Shown: piece after piece, positions 13,740 to 24,900 of the stretch
Numbering within the stretch: the first letter of the stretch is position 1
Layout of the letters: every line of letters begins with the position of its first letter
From: Bacteroidota bacterium
Lineage (GTDB): Bacteria; Bacteroidota; Bacteroidia; Bacteroidales; FEN-979
Direction: 5' to 3'
Length of the DNA stretch: 64,000 bases
Assembly: GCA_026391835.1 (NCBI GenBank)
Contig: JAPLDF010000062.1
Location: 1 to 64,000 of the forward strand
Position numbers and translations under genes: made by a program
The notes under the pieces: generated by a model
Database searches by the model: none
The model's input: the letters and a program-made list of their open reading frames with translations, nothing else
Told to the model about the DNA's origin: nothing

Positions 13740-16700
13740 TTATCTTGTCTTGATCAATTTGATGGTTTCGATGTAATCATTGGAAATGATCTTGACAAAA
13801 TAGAGGCCGGCAGGTATCTCAACAAAGGAAAACTCATGTTTCAAGTCTTCGTTCATTCGTTCTGAAAGGACCATTATGCCGTTCATGTTGTAAACTTCAA
13901 CACTTACATTCCCATCGACTTTATTATCCTTTTTAATGAGCGTAAAGTTGCTGTTTGTTGGGTTGGGGTAGAGGTTAAACCGTTTAAACGAAATACCCTG
14001 CACAGGCTCATCTGAAATCTTTGTGGCAACTACAGGTGAAGTCATATTCGTGCAGAATACGGTTGAAATATGTCCCCACAGGTAAGCGCCGCTTTGCACT
14101 GCGGTCCCCGGTTCGAGCAGGATGTTCTGGCCTGCGATAAGCTCGACATGGCCCCCCGGGGATTCCACTGTAAGATTCGCCACAGTAATCGTCAGATGCG
14201 CATTATAACAAACGGAAGTGCTGACCGTCCCTGATGCTGTAACATTATTGCAAACGGGATCGGTTATATCAATAGTCCAGCTGGCTGTTAAAAGACATCC
14301 GGTTCCGTCTGTAACCGTTACTGTATAAATACCAGGGGCAAGTCCTGAAATGTCCCGGGTGGTGGCCGTGCTACTCCACAGGTATCCGTATTCAGGTATT
14401 CCCCCGGAAACTGTCAGTGCGATACTTCCATCGTTGCTGCCGGTACAGGCAGCATTTGAAACCAGTGCGGTAACATTTATTGCAGATGGTTGTGTGATTG
14501 TCCAGGAACAGGAAAGGATTGTCTGGGCTGCATCGGTAATAGTAACGGAATAGATCCCGGCCGTCAGCCCCGTTAAGGAGGCTGTGGTGGCAGAAGTGCT
14601 CCAGAGATAGGTATAAGGTGCGTACCCGCCACTGACCGTTGTACTGACAACCCCATTGCTGTTTCCAAAACAGCCTGTCACATTCGTTGTCGTTCCGGTC
14701 AGCGCCAAAGTAGGTGAAGCAGTATATGGAATCGCAAAACCTGTGATCTCGGCATTTCCTTCAAAATTATTGATCTTCATGGCCGTTCCGGTGTTTTTAT
14801 TAAGCAGAGCCAGCCAACTGGTGCCAGTTGAATAGGCCGTCATGTAAAGATTGCCCGTTTCACGGTCAAACTCCATGTCCTGTGCATAATTGGCATCAAA
14901 GCCGAGCGGACCGATGGTTGTAAAAACGCCATTCGAAAGGTTCACAATCCCAAGTACATCGGTAAGAATATCAACCGCATAGGCCTGACCTGCATTGTTG
15001 ATTGCAAGGTTAATGAGCAGGTGTGATCCGCAATCGGCAATGTACGTTGGGAATCCGTTCACCAGGTTGACCGAATAAAGTCCGGTATGGCTACCGTCCC
15101 AGGCAACCCCATACATGATGTTATTTGCAGGATCGAATGACAAACCGTTCATGTTCACCGGTATCAGACCAACTGTTGTCCTTGCACCGGTCGCCGGGTT
15201 AATTTTGGTCAGCATAAAAGGCGGGTCTGCCGTGGTTGCATACCAGGTGCCATTTGCCCAGGTACCGCCTCCGATGTTTGGCATCGGACTCTGATTTGCA
15301 ATTGAGTTCAATGTTCCCGGAACAGATAGATTGAAGGTTGTCGGTCCGATGGGATCCGGACTGCTATTGTTGGATGCAACATACCCGTAAACTGTTTTGT
15401 TCAGGTTCATCGCTTTCAGTGGTTTCGAGATCACATCATTAGCAGTATTCTGATCCCCGGTAAGGCCAGTGCTTAAAATAGCAGAATAATCACCGGCGGC
15501 GGGTGTCCATGTGTCAAAGGTGACGACTGTTGCTGAATTAGGAGCAAGAGCTGTTACAGTCCTTGAGGATGTATAAGTGCCGATAACCAGATCAACGCTG
15601 AAAGTTTCCGCATTTTTGCCTTCGTTCCTGATGGTCGCCGTCGGAATTACCGGACTGAGCGGTAAAACATCGTTCAGGCCCAGGTTCATAGCCGCAACAT
15701 CATGATCCAGCGGGGCCAAGACTGCAACATTGTCAAGATAGAGGTTGTTGCCATAGGCACTGGTTGCCCTGAACCTGATCATGGTAGTGCCGGCCGGAAG
15801 GGACAATCTCTGTGTCGCCCATTGCGACGGATTCGGGGTAAAAATGGAAGTTGATATGCCGCCGGTATTCAGGATGCCGTTGGTTCCACCGGGCATTGCC
15901 AGCAACATCGACCAGGTTATGCCGTAATCGGTGGAAAAGTACACGTCCAATTCATCAATTTCTCCGGTAAATGTAGCATAGGCATAATCGAACCTGAGAA
16001 CCGGCGAAGTCAGGCTGCTGATATCGAAAGGCATTGTAAGCAGATCATAGGTGCGTCCTGCCGCTTGGGAATAGAAAGCGGCTACCGCTGATTTTGAACC
16101 GGCCCCATACCCACTGGTGGAAGTATTAAGACCCCACAGCGAAAGTCCTGAAACCGCTGTGCTGGTCCAACAGTTTGGCACAAAGGAAACCTGTTCGAAT
16201 CCTTCATTGAAAGGTGCAACTGTTGCATTGCATAGTGTGAGAAAAGATACCGGGCCGAACCAGGGACTATAGGAACTGCCACCGCAATCCTTCCTTACAT
16301 AGATGTCGTATGATGTCGCCTGTGCAAGACCTGACAGGGTGTAAGGATTGCCTGATACGGATTGGGTCACAGTTCCGGTACCGGGTTGGTGGCCGACAGG
16401 TCCGTATTCAAATTGTACGGTTGTTGCTCCCGTCCATTCGATCATGGCATTAGACGAAGTGACAGAGGTTACGGTAAGGTCTGTTGGCAGAGGGCAGGCC
16501 GGAGTCGGCTCAAGCCTGAAATCATCGAAACTCACGGCATGAGGGGTTGCTGTTACTGATGTTGTACTGATCCCGAGGTAGTATACCCCTGAAAGCGTGG
16601 GCACAAAGGTGTATTTGAACTGGGCATAGTCGCTGTTGCTGCAAACAATATTTGAAGCCAGAACGTGGGTCATTGATGCATAGGAATTACCGGCACCGTA

Positions 16701-19700
16701 TGCGACATTCATGACAAAGTCGACAGGATTGGTCACCATCTTGTTCATCATCCAGAAGGAGAAATCATAGGATGTTCCGGCAGTCAACTCCATTGCCGGG
16801 GTGAACATGCAGGTCGTATTATTCACAGTTGTAAAGACAGATCGCGTTCCTTTATGAGGACCGTACCAGGGTGTATTCAGGTTGGTGGAAGTCGGACCGG
16901 AGGTTCCCGCAATATTCTGGTAGGACCAGCATGGGGGCATAATTTTATCGCCTACCGTAGCCAGGCTTTCAAACCCCTCTGTCCACGGCCAGGTGGAGTT
17001 TGTTGAACATGCTGTTGTGAAGGTATAAGGTCCGGACCATTCACTGGCAAAACCCGGTCCGCACGATGACCGGACATAAAAAGCAAAACTTGTTCCCGGG
17101 GCAAGTCCGGCCAGTGTGTAAGGTTTTGCCGTAATTCCGGATATCATTGTTCCGGTTCCCTGGGTGAAACCATCTGGTCCCCATTCGATGTGCCAGGAGG
17201 TTGCTGTGCCGGTCTCCGTCCAGTTGAGGTCGGCAGAATGAACCTGCAGGTTGGAAGCTCCCAACGCAGCCGGGGAAGGACAGCTCACCAGAGTGACAAA
17301 GTTTTTCGGACCTATCCATATGCTATGCCCTTCACCACAATTGGCCCTCACATAATAGGAATAGGCTGTTGTGGGTGACAACCCAGACAAAATATAGGGT
17401 TTTTGTATGTTGCTAACCAGTGTCCCGGTTCCTTGTGTAAATCCGGGTGGTCCCCATTCTATATCCCAGGATGCTTCAGTGCCTCCTGCGGTCCAGTTCA
17501 GGGTAGCATAATAATTGCCGGCTACTACTGTGGGATTTGAAGGATAGAGACAATCAGGGGTCTGTTCCACCGATACATCGTCAATGATCAGATCATCATA
17601 GGCCGGACTTCCCGACCCTTTGTTGACTACAAACCGGATCTTAACAGGTCCTGTTATTGTATAAGTTCCAAGACTGATGGTTTTTTCTTCCCAGCCAGTC
17701 GTATTCTGACCATATGCCCAAATAAAGGCCCCGGCGTGCCAGGCAGCACCGTCCCAGATGTCTACAGTAAGTTGCTGCTCATCTGCAGGTAGTGTGGAAT
17801 TGATGTTGTTATTAAACAGGAAGAATTTAACGCGGGGATTGGTCAGGGATGATACATCAATAGCAGGGGAAGTCAGCGTGATACCGGTAAGTCCTGCTAT
17901 TCCGGAACCATCAACCCAGGTGTAATTTCCTGCCACCCCTGTTGTGTGGTCAATCACATACATTGCACCATTGGAAGGTGCAGGCGAGGTATGCTGGAAT
18001 TCCCAGTTCTGTGGTCCTGACAGCGTCCAGCACCATGGGATCATTGTTGAATTGAAATTCTCGCTGAATGGTGCAGGGTAAACCGAGCAAAGTGTTGTAA
18101 AGGTCAAGGGGCCTGACCAGGTACTGAATGTCCCGTCACAGTTTGTACGAACATAGAAATCATACATCGTTCCAGGATTCAGACCTGTAACAGCCACTGA
18201 GGCTGATGACGTTAAGATACCCGATGGAGCAGGCATCGCTCCGGTCGGCACCACCTGGTATTCCCATTGAGAACCAAGGCTGAACCAACTGAGGGTGACG
18301 GATGAGGTCGTTATATTTGAAGCGATAAGGCTGGCGGGACTGACACAGGTTGATGAAACCTGGAGGCTGAAGTCATCAAATGCAATTCCGAAGGGTCCAC
18401 TGGTCGGGCAAACATCATGAAGACCGAAGAAGTACACACCCGACGAGGCAGGGGTGAAGGTGAGGGTCCTTTGATTCCATTCAGTCATGTTAAGACCCGT
18501 TTCGTTGCTCAGGATTTGAGTCATTGAACCCGGTGTTGGCAAAAGGCCGTAGGCCAGGCTCACATTATAGCCCGGTGTCGCATTGGCACACTTGAACCAG
18601 AATGAGAAGTCGTATGATACGCCTCCTGTCAGCTGAATGCCAGGGGTAAAATCCCAGACATTGAAACTCCACGCTCCCCCAATGAATTTTGTGCCGGCAT
18701 GGGCAGTATTGTTGTTGCAGGTGTTGCTGCAGGAATAATTTGACCCGGTTATGTTATTGAACGACCAGCATGATGGGAGAATATTTGTTCCTGTAGATGT
18801 CATGTTTTCAAATCCTTCGAACCACGGCAGTACGGTAACCGGTGTGCAGAAAGTCATGGCATTTGCTGATACCCCCGTGGTTGAATAATAGTTGAATGCA
18901 TCCAGGGACCATATTGAATAATAGTAGGTTGTAACGGGCGTCAACCCGGTATGGCTAAACGCTGACAGAGGCCCTTTGTAGATCACTGTGCCCCCTCCAG
19001 GCAGGTTGTTTCCTGCAGAATACGACGTCCCGTTTACAGGTGTGCCGAAAGTGGAACTGCCATTGGATGCGATCAACACATCGTTTGATTGCGTATTCAG
19101 GCCATAAGCCAGGTTGATTTGGGTGGAACTGACTGTGGTCGCTGTAAATGAAGCTGGCGGTGCCACAATTGGTGTGGCACTGGCTGTTACACCACCTGAA
19201 TAGCTTCCCTGATTGTAAGAGAAGGATTTATAAAAATACTGTGTTCCCGGTGTAAGCCCGGTATGGTGGTATGGTGATATGGTACCATAGTAGAGTACCG
19301 TCCCGTCGGCCAGCGATCCTCCCGGAGCAGGCGGGGTCCCGGATGGCGTTGTAAAGATCCCCGTCAGGTTCCAAACGATCACCACATTGTTGCCGGCCTG
19401 GTTGGGCGTGAAGCTTAAATCGATTTGCTGCGAACTGATCGTGGATGCTGTAAATGCTCCAGGGTTTACAATACCGGCAGAAGTTCCTGCAAACTCATCG
19501 GCGCCAACGTCTGGAGCAGATGACCGGTTATTACCGTCAAAATCATCAGTTATTGTAAAAGGAGAAACAATCTGTAATCCACCTCCTTCACAGAGCGTTG
19601 GCACAGTTGTCATCATATGAATGTCAAACGGGGCGGTTGCCACGTTCACAAAGGGGGGCAGTTCACGGAATGAATTTATATCCCGGGGGGCAACCAATGT

Positions 19701-21887
19701 TTTAAATGCTGAAATGGAATAAGCAGATCCATCGTAATAAACTGTATGCGAAGCATCCTCTGTTGAACCTGCATAAAGATCGTTTGCATCAGAATTGGAG
19801 GAATAGGTAGTCAGGGTGGAAGTGCTTCTGCGGTAAGCTGCCGAAACTCCTGCTCCGGAAGGAGTGGATAAATTAACAAGGACATTGTTTCGCAGGTCAA
19901 GGGTCGTCGAAGTGGAGGAATACAGGGCCGCGCTACCGAACAGAGCGCCGGTGCTAGATCCGTCGAGGTAAATGGAATTGTAGAACACGCTATTGTTGGT
20001 CCCGCCTGCAGCGTATATGCCTGCAAGTGGAATTGCCGCATTGGCTGCAGGTGTGCGCAGGTCGCATATCATGTTGTTGTATGTTCTGATGGTCGTTCCG
20101 GCTGAAATGTAAATTCCATATACAATGCTGCCGGCATTACTGCCGGAAATATCGTAGATATTGTTTTTATATATGCTGGAAACCGATGATGCGCCGGTTG
20201 CAAGCGACTGGATGCCATAAACGGCAGATGCACCTGTGGAAGAAATCCCGTGGATGGTGTTGGAATAGACATTTTGCAGTGTTGCACCCGACCCACCGCA
20301 ACTCATCACGGTTATCGCACCGCCACCGGTAAAGTTGGCAAAAGTGTTGTTATAGATGTCGATGGAATTGAAATTGCAGGACAAACCAACCATTGCAGAA
20401 GTTCCCCCGATAACGTTGCTGACTGTGTTGTCGTGGATCGATTTGTTTGGGGCCTGGCTGGATGCAGCGATACCTGTGAACGCTGTGGCACCGGTCAGTG
20501 TGACATTTGAGAAATTATTGTTTGTTACCATGGTCGTTCCTGCTCCCGAATTGTCGGTAGGGCCTGAATAGCAATAAACGGTCCCGCCGGCGACTGTTTT
20601 GGTCAGACCGGTGACAATAGAGTTGTTGTTGATGGTTTTGGTTGAGCCTGCCAGAGAAACATTGCTGCTTTCGCGGATAAGAATGAGATCCCCGGAGGTG
20701 TTCAAGGATAAATTTGTAAACGTATTGTTGGAATAATTCGAAACATTAGCCGCTGCACCGGAATAGATGCAATAAACAGCGCTGCTCCCGGTAACCCCCA
20801 CATAGCCGAAGTCATGAAAATCATTATCAGTGATATTGAAATTGTGGCTTGCCTGGTACGGGTCATACCTGATTCCGTAAATCTGGGTCGTAGCCACCCC
20901 GTTATTCACCGAAATGGAGTTGTGGCTGGCAGTGCTGGTGTACGCAGTAGCAGGGTTTCCTGAGGCAGATTGCCACAATATTCCGTACATGTTGTTTGCT
21001 GTATTAAGCCCGGGACAGCTGATGCTGTTCCATGACACATTCGAGTTCAGATTGCTGTAAATGAAGATCCCTGGTACACTCGTTGTCGATACAGAAACGT
21101 ATGCAGTCAATGGCACGGCTTTGCCATAATTACTTATTGTATTGCCTGTTGATGAGCTGGTTCCCCCGATATCAATGCCTGTGTTCATATAAGCAATTGT
21201 GGAAGACCCCACCACGACTATGCCTTCATTTACATTGGAAATGTTGTTTGTGTAAACATGGAGGTTCTCATTTGAACCGGACAGACTTGTGATGTCGGCA
21301 ATAGTGGTCATGGCTGTGGGCGAATGGCGCACACTTGAATAGATTCCGAACGAATTCTGGTATGTCCGGTTGAGCGTGATGGTATTGTTCTGAATGGTTA
21401 CATTTTTTGATCCGTCGGTCTGGGTTACATAGAAAACAGCGATACCGAATTCGGTCATGTTGTTGGATGTTGCAGGGGTAACGGCTGTATTTGAACTGTT
21501 TTCCTGAAGAACAAAACCTTGTATGGTAATAAAGTCTCCCCCAATGATCTTAAAAATAGCATCATTGACCGATCCGGTTGCCTGGGGAGTATACGCTGTG
21601 ATCGTATTTCCATTGCCCTGGATCGTCACCTGCGCCAATTCTTTTGAGGTGGTGAGGACTGCTGAACCGGTTCCGCCGACCACATACCCCCCGGCAGGGG
21701 CAGTTTGAGGATTTCCCGCCAGTAGATTGAGTGTCACTCCGCCGTTTCCGACCCCCTGGGTATTAAGATCCGAAATTGCGGAAGCCAGGGTAGTATAATC
21801 ACCCGGTATGTTCTTTGTGCCGGTGATCTGGGCAAACCCTGAACTGAAAATCAGAAGGGAGGCAATAAATGTATACAGGTTTTTCAT
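13740..21887 (-). CDS. Giant T9SS-exported beta-helix/fibronectin surface protein
   Basis: About 2715 aa from ATG 21887, which opens a signal peptide (MKNLYTFIASLLIFSSGFAQ); the longer frame to 21953 lacks it. The order is: IPGDYTTLASAISDLNTQGVG; parallel beta-helix repeats to about 780; fibronectin-III-like modules and jelly-roll modules starting PWFEGFE/PFSENFN, several copies from about 830 to 2050; a CARDB-like part; a propeller-like part (about 2160-2385); two SprB-type repeats (about 2390-2560, GCFGNSNGVVSTTVSGGYAPY); a pre-tail module CYNAHLTITV...MIAG-like; and a type A T9SS sorting domain (YPNPTNSNFTL to IETIKLIKTR). The likely role is a large extracellular adhesin or polysaccharide-binding protein. 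It lies 72 nt downstream of the 1620-aa gene and is probably co-transcribed with it. Confidence 0.85.
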   Translation of the reverse strand: MKNLYTFIASLLIFSSGFAQITGTKNIPGDYTTLASAISDLNTQGVGNGGVTLNLLAGNPQTAPAGGYVVGGTGSAVLTTSKELAQVTIQGNGNTITAYTPQATGSVNDAIFKIIGGDFITIQGFVLQENSSNTAVTPATSNNMTEFGIAVFYVTQTDGSKNVTIQNNTITLNRTYQNSFGIYSSVRHSPTAMTTIADITSLSGSNENLHVYTNNISNVNEGIVVVGSSTIAYMNTGIDIGGTSSSTGNTISNYGKAVPLTAYVSVSTTSVPGIFIYSNLNSNVSWNSISCPGLNTANNMYGILWQSASGNPATAYTSTASHNSISVNNGVATTQIYGIRYDPYQASHNFNITDNDFHDFGYVGVTGSSAVYCIYSGAAANVSNYSNNTFTNLSLNTSGDLILIRESSNVSLAGSTKTINNNSIVTGLTKTVAGGTVYCYSGPTDNSGAGTTMVTNNNFSNVTLTGATAFTGIAASSQAPNKSIHDNTVSNVIGGTSAMVGLSCNFNSIDIYNNTFANFTGGGAITVMSCGGSGATLQNVYSNTIHGISSTGASAVYGIQSLATGASSVSSIYKNNIYDISGSNAGSIVYGIYISAGTTIRTYNNMICDLRTPAANAAIPLAGIYAAGGTNNSVFYNSIYLDGSSTGALFGSAALYSSTSTTLDLRNNVLVNLSTPSGAGVSAAYRRSTSTLTTYSSNSDANDLYAGSTEDASHTVYYDGSAYSISAFKTLVAPRDINSFRELPPFVNVATAPFDIHMMTTVPTLCEGGGLQIVSPFTITDDFDGNNRSSAPDVGADEFAGTSAGIVNPGAFTASTISSQQIDLSFTPNQAGNNVVIVWNLTGIFTTPSGTPPAPGGSLADGTVLYYGTISPYHHTGLTPGTQYFYKSFSYNQGSYSGGVTASATPIVAPPASFTATTVSSTQINLAYGLNTQSNDVLIASNGSSTFGTPVNGTSYSAGNNLPGGGTVIYKGPLSAFSHTGLTPVTTYYYSIWSLDAFNYYSTTGVSANAMTFCTPVTVLPWFEGFENMTSTGTNILPSCWSFNNITGSNYSCSNTCNNNTAHAGTKFIGGAWSFNVWDFTPGIQLTGGVSYDFSFWFKCANATPGYNVSLAYGLLPTPGSMTQILSNETGLNMTEWNQRTLTFTPASSGVYFFGLHDVCPTSGPFGIAFDDFSLQVSSTCVSPASLIASNITTSSVTLSWFSLGSQWEYQVVPTGAMPAPSGILTSSASVAVTGLNPGTMYDFYVRTNCDGTFSTWSGPLTFTTLCSVYPAPFSENFNSTMIPWCWTLSGPQNWEFQHTSPAPSNGAMYVIDHTTGVAGNYTWVDGSGIAGLTGITLTSPAIDVSSLTNPRVKFFLFNNNINSTLPADEQQLTVDIWDGAAWHAGAFIWAYGQNTTGWEEKTISLGTYTITGPVKIRFVVNKGSGSPAYDDLIIDDVSVEQTPDCLYPSNPTVVAGNYYATLNWTAGGTEASWDIEWGPPGFTQGTGTLVSNIQKPYILSGLSPTTAYSYYVRANCGEGHSIWIGPKNFVTLVSCPSPAALGASNLQVHSADLNWTETGTATSWHIEWGPDGFTQGTGTMISGITAKPYTLAGLAPGTSFAFYVRSSCGPGFASEWSGPYTFTTACSTNSTWPWTEGFESLATVGDKIMPPCWSYQNIAGTSGPTSTNLNTPWYGPHKGTRSVFTTVNNTTCMFTPAMELTAGTSYDFSFWMMNKMVTNPVDFVMNVAYGAGNSYASMTHVLASNIVCSNSDYAQFKYTFVPTLSGVYYLGISTTSVTATPHAVSFDDFRLEPTPACPLPTDLTVTSVTSSNAMIEWTGATTVQFEYGPVGHQPGTGTVTQSVSGNPYTLSGLAQATSYDIYVRKDCGGSSYSPWFGPVSFLTLCNATVAPFNEGFEQVSFVPNCWTSTAVSGLSLWGLNTSTSGYGAGSKSAVAAFYSQAAGRTYDLLTMPFDISSLTSPVLRFDYAYATFTGEIDELDVYFSTDYGITWSMLLAMPGGTNGILNTGGISTSIFTPNPSQWATQRLSLPAGTTMIRFRATSAYGNNLYLDNVAVLAPLDHDVAAMNLGLNDVLPLSPVIPTATIRNEGKNAETFSVDLVIGTYTSSRTVTALAPNSATVVTFDTWTPAAGDYSAILSTGLTGDQNTANDVISKPLKAMNLNKTVYGYVASNNSSPDPIGPTTFNLSVPGTLNSIANQSPMPNIGGGTWANGTWYATTADPPFMLTKINPATGARTTVGLIPVNMNGLSFDPANNIMYGVAWDGSHTGLYSVNLVNGFPTYIADCGSHLLINLAINNAGQAYAVDILTDVLGIVNLSNGVFTTIGPLGFDANYAQDMEFDRETGNLYMTAYSTGTSWLALLNKNTGTAMKINNFEGNAEITGFAIPYTASPTLALTGTTTNVTGCFGNSNGVVSTTVSGGYAPYTYLWSTSATTASLTGLTAGIYSVTITDAAQTILSCSWTITQPSAINVTALVSNAACTGSNDGSIALTVSGGIPEYGYLWSSTATTRDISGLAPGIYTVTVTDGTGCLLTASWTIDITDPVCNNVTASGTVSTSVCYNAHLTITVANLTVESPGGHVELIAGQNILLEPGTAVQSGAYLWGHISTVFCTNMTSPVVATKISDEPVQGISFKRFNLYPNPTNSNFTLIKKDNKVDGNVSVEVYNMNGIMVLSERMNEDLKHEFSFVEIPAGLYFVKIISNDYIETIKLIKTR

Positions 21888-21959
21888 GATCTCAAATTTT
21901 GGTGTTGTACATAAATCTATTGTCAATCGAATTATTGAAATACATTCTTCCAATGGATT

Positions 21960-24900
21960 TTATCTTGTTTTCACCAGTTTGATAGTTTCTGTATCATTCG
22001 ATGAAACTATCCTGATAAAATACAGACCGGCAGGTTTTTCGGAAATGTTGAACTCATGTTTCCGTACACCTGTCATTCCTTCGCTCAGGACTTTCTTGCC
22101 CTGCATGTTATACAATTCTACATTTAAATTGTCGGGTTGATTTTCTCCCTTCAACACAATTGTGAAGTTTCCGCTTGTTGGATTGGGATAAACCGTGAAT
22201 AAGAGTCCATTCGTGTAGAGGGACTGTTCCCCTGTTCCTGTCACAAACACAGGGTTTGCAGGTGGCTGCGAATTGCAGTACTGCCCGTCTGTGGTAATGT
22301 AACCATGCATGTATCCTCCCGGGGCCACAGTAGTACCCGGCAGGTAAAGGATCTTCTCTCCAGCGATCATGGTCACAGTGCCTCCAGGCTGAATGGTAAA
22401 ACTACTTCCCCCACCTGCAACGGTGATGGTGCTGAGGGCGTTGTAACAAGTGTCCAACGTGCTTCCAACGATTCCCGTTACAGTGATATTACCAGGAATA
22501 GCCGGGAACTCCAATGCTCCCATATCGGGAGGGTTTCCACGGGTGATTCCGCTGAAATCGGTTGTAATGCCCGAAACCTGAATACCGATATTGTCAAGGT
22601 CGTGGTTAGACGGGTGAAGGTCTGTGGTTGATACAAATGCCGGGTTTAGGGATACGGAGTGGGCATCATTCATGGTTGCTGACTGCCAGTCAGCCAGGTT
22701 GGTCAAAATGAAACCATTGTAAAAACCGAGCATTCCTGTTGCAGTTCGAATATCATTATAATCCGAAGCAAGCTGGGCACCTGTCGACTGGTCATACAGC
22801 GCATAATGGCTACCGGTGCCACCAGCGTTCCTGTCGTTGAAAAAGATGTTGTCGTTCATCACGATTGACGCATCAACTGTCCTTCTCCATGTAAAGGTGG
22901 ATGAAGTGGTGGTGGCCGGTCCGTGAATGTAAATGGTGTTGAAATAAAGTTTGGACACGGACGTATTGGTTGCATTTTCGTAGAATCCATAAAGCGTGGG
23001 GTTAGTGGCTGCCCCGCCGTCAAGATCGATCATGTTGTTTGCAATTACATTGGTAATTCCCGCCACACCGTCGCTGTAAAGCCCGTAGATCGTGGGAGTA
23101 AACCCTGCCTGGGTGGTGCCGATTTTAAACACTTTGTTTTTCTGTACCCGGGCGGCATTATAGAATAACCCGTAAATTCCGGTTTGGGCACCTGATGTGG
23201 CCGACCAGGTTATGTTGCCTATTATGTTGTTCTCGATCGCGTTCCCATCCAGCGTCCCCAACTCGTATATTCCCCGGAATGCCATGGTGCCGTCGAGCTG
23301 AATGCTGTTGGGTGAAGTAGCGCTGCCAATCACGTTGCCTCCCATGGTACCGCAATGAAAAATGCCTACTGAAGACAGGTAGATGCCGTAAAAAGTACCG
23401 GCACCGGTGTTGCTGTTGTGGAAGTTTGCAATGATATTGTTATAAACTTCAGACGGCGTTGTTGTCCCTGCTGAAACATATATTCCATAAAACGTTCCGG
23501 ATGTATTGAGAACCCATGGGGTTCCGCCGCACATCGGGGCTGAACCGCCAATGTAGTTGCCAGCAATTGTATGACCATTGCTGGCTGAACCGCTGGTCAC
23601 ATTGAGAGCTTTGATGGATGTTGTTAATGGCACAGTCAACGTGTTATACAAACTGTTCCCGGTAATCACCCAATTGTCACCATTATTGGCGGAGAAATAT
23701 ACGCCATAGGTTGTGAAATTCAGTATTTCGTTACCTGCGATCAGGTTATCGGAGTTTGTAGCCGAGGCGGAACCGGTGGAAAAAATCATCGAATAGGGTT
23801 GACTGCTCGTGTTTGAAAAGTCACGGATCACATTATTTATGACCTGGTTATGGCTGTTCCCTGCAGATCCGGTCGATCCATAGAAACGAATCGCACCTGT
23901 CGCTGCGTTGGATGTGCCCGTATTTCCACTTTCCCAGTAGCAGTCCCGCAGTATATTGTACACGGCGTCGTTTGAAAATTCAAAATCCGCGAAAGCCGTA
24001 TTGGTATTACGGAATCTCAGGTATTTCCCGGCCCCGTTATACCTTCCGTCAATCGTTACATGCTGTGCCCCGCTGAAGCGGATCATGGCAACACCTGCAT
24101 TCCCTGAGATAAGTCGTTCTGTGGCAGCGCTAGACTGTATGGTGATAGTGAAATTCCCTGGAGGGTCTTCGGCCATTTTATTCAGTGCATATGTCCCGCT
24201 CTCTGTCAGGTCGGATATCACATTCACCGTCAGGTTTCCGCTAAGCGCTTTTGAATTGAGCGCCTGGAACAGTCCGCCAACCCCCGTCAGAGAGGGATAG
24301 TCGCCCCCGGCTCCGACCGTTACGGTTCCACTGATTGGAGGGAGGATGGTATAGGTAGATGGGGAGGAAGGCGGAATGGAACATGCCGGTGGATTTGAGG
24401 TAAGCCCTCCTGTTCCAACAGAAGGGCGTACTCCCGTGTTGGGAGGTGTAGCCAGATCCTGGGCCGCAATATAATAGGAAACAACATCACCGGTACTCAC
24501 ACCTGCACCGTAGGTGAATGTGTAGTTGTCTGTTCCGGGGACATGGACTCCCTGTGCTGCATTGTAGACACCTGAATTGATCTTCCAGTAACATACCGGA
24601 AGTCCGGCGCCAGAGGTTGGAATTCCGCTGACATCGTTGATCGTTGCGGTAAGAGTGCGGTTTGTCAGCATGGAGGTATTTGTCAATGGCGAATAATTGA
24701 TGATCGGCGGATTCAGGTCGACATTGATCCCGGCGAATTCATAAGCACCTGCATCCGGAGCCAACGCCGGGAATGATGGATTATTCGGGTATCCTGCATT
24801 TGGAAACCTTGGAACGCCATCGTAATCCGTTGCAATACTGATAGGTGTCAGAATGGTTACTCCACCACTTTCACATTGGGTTGGTAAGGCAGGATTGATG

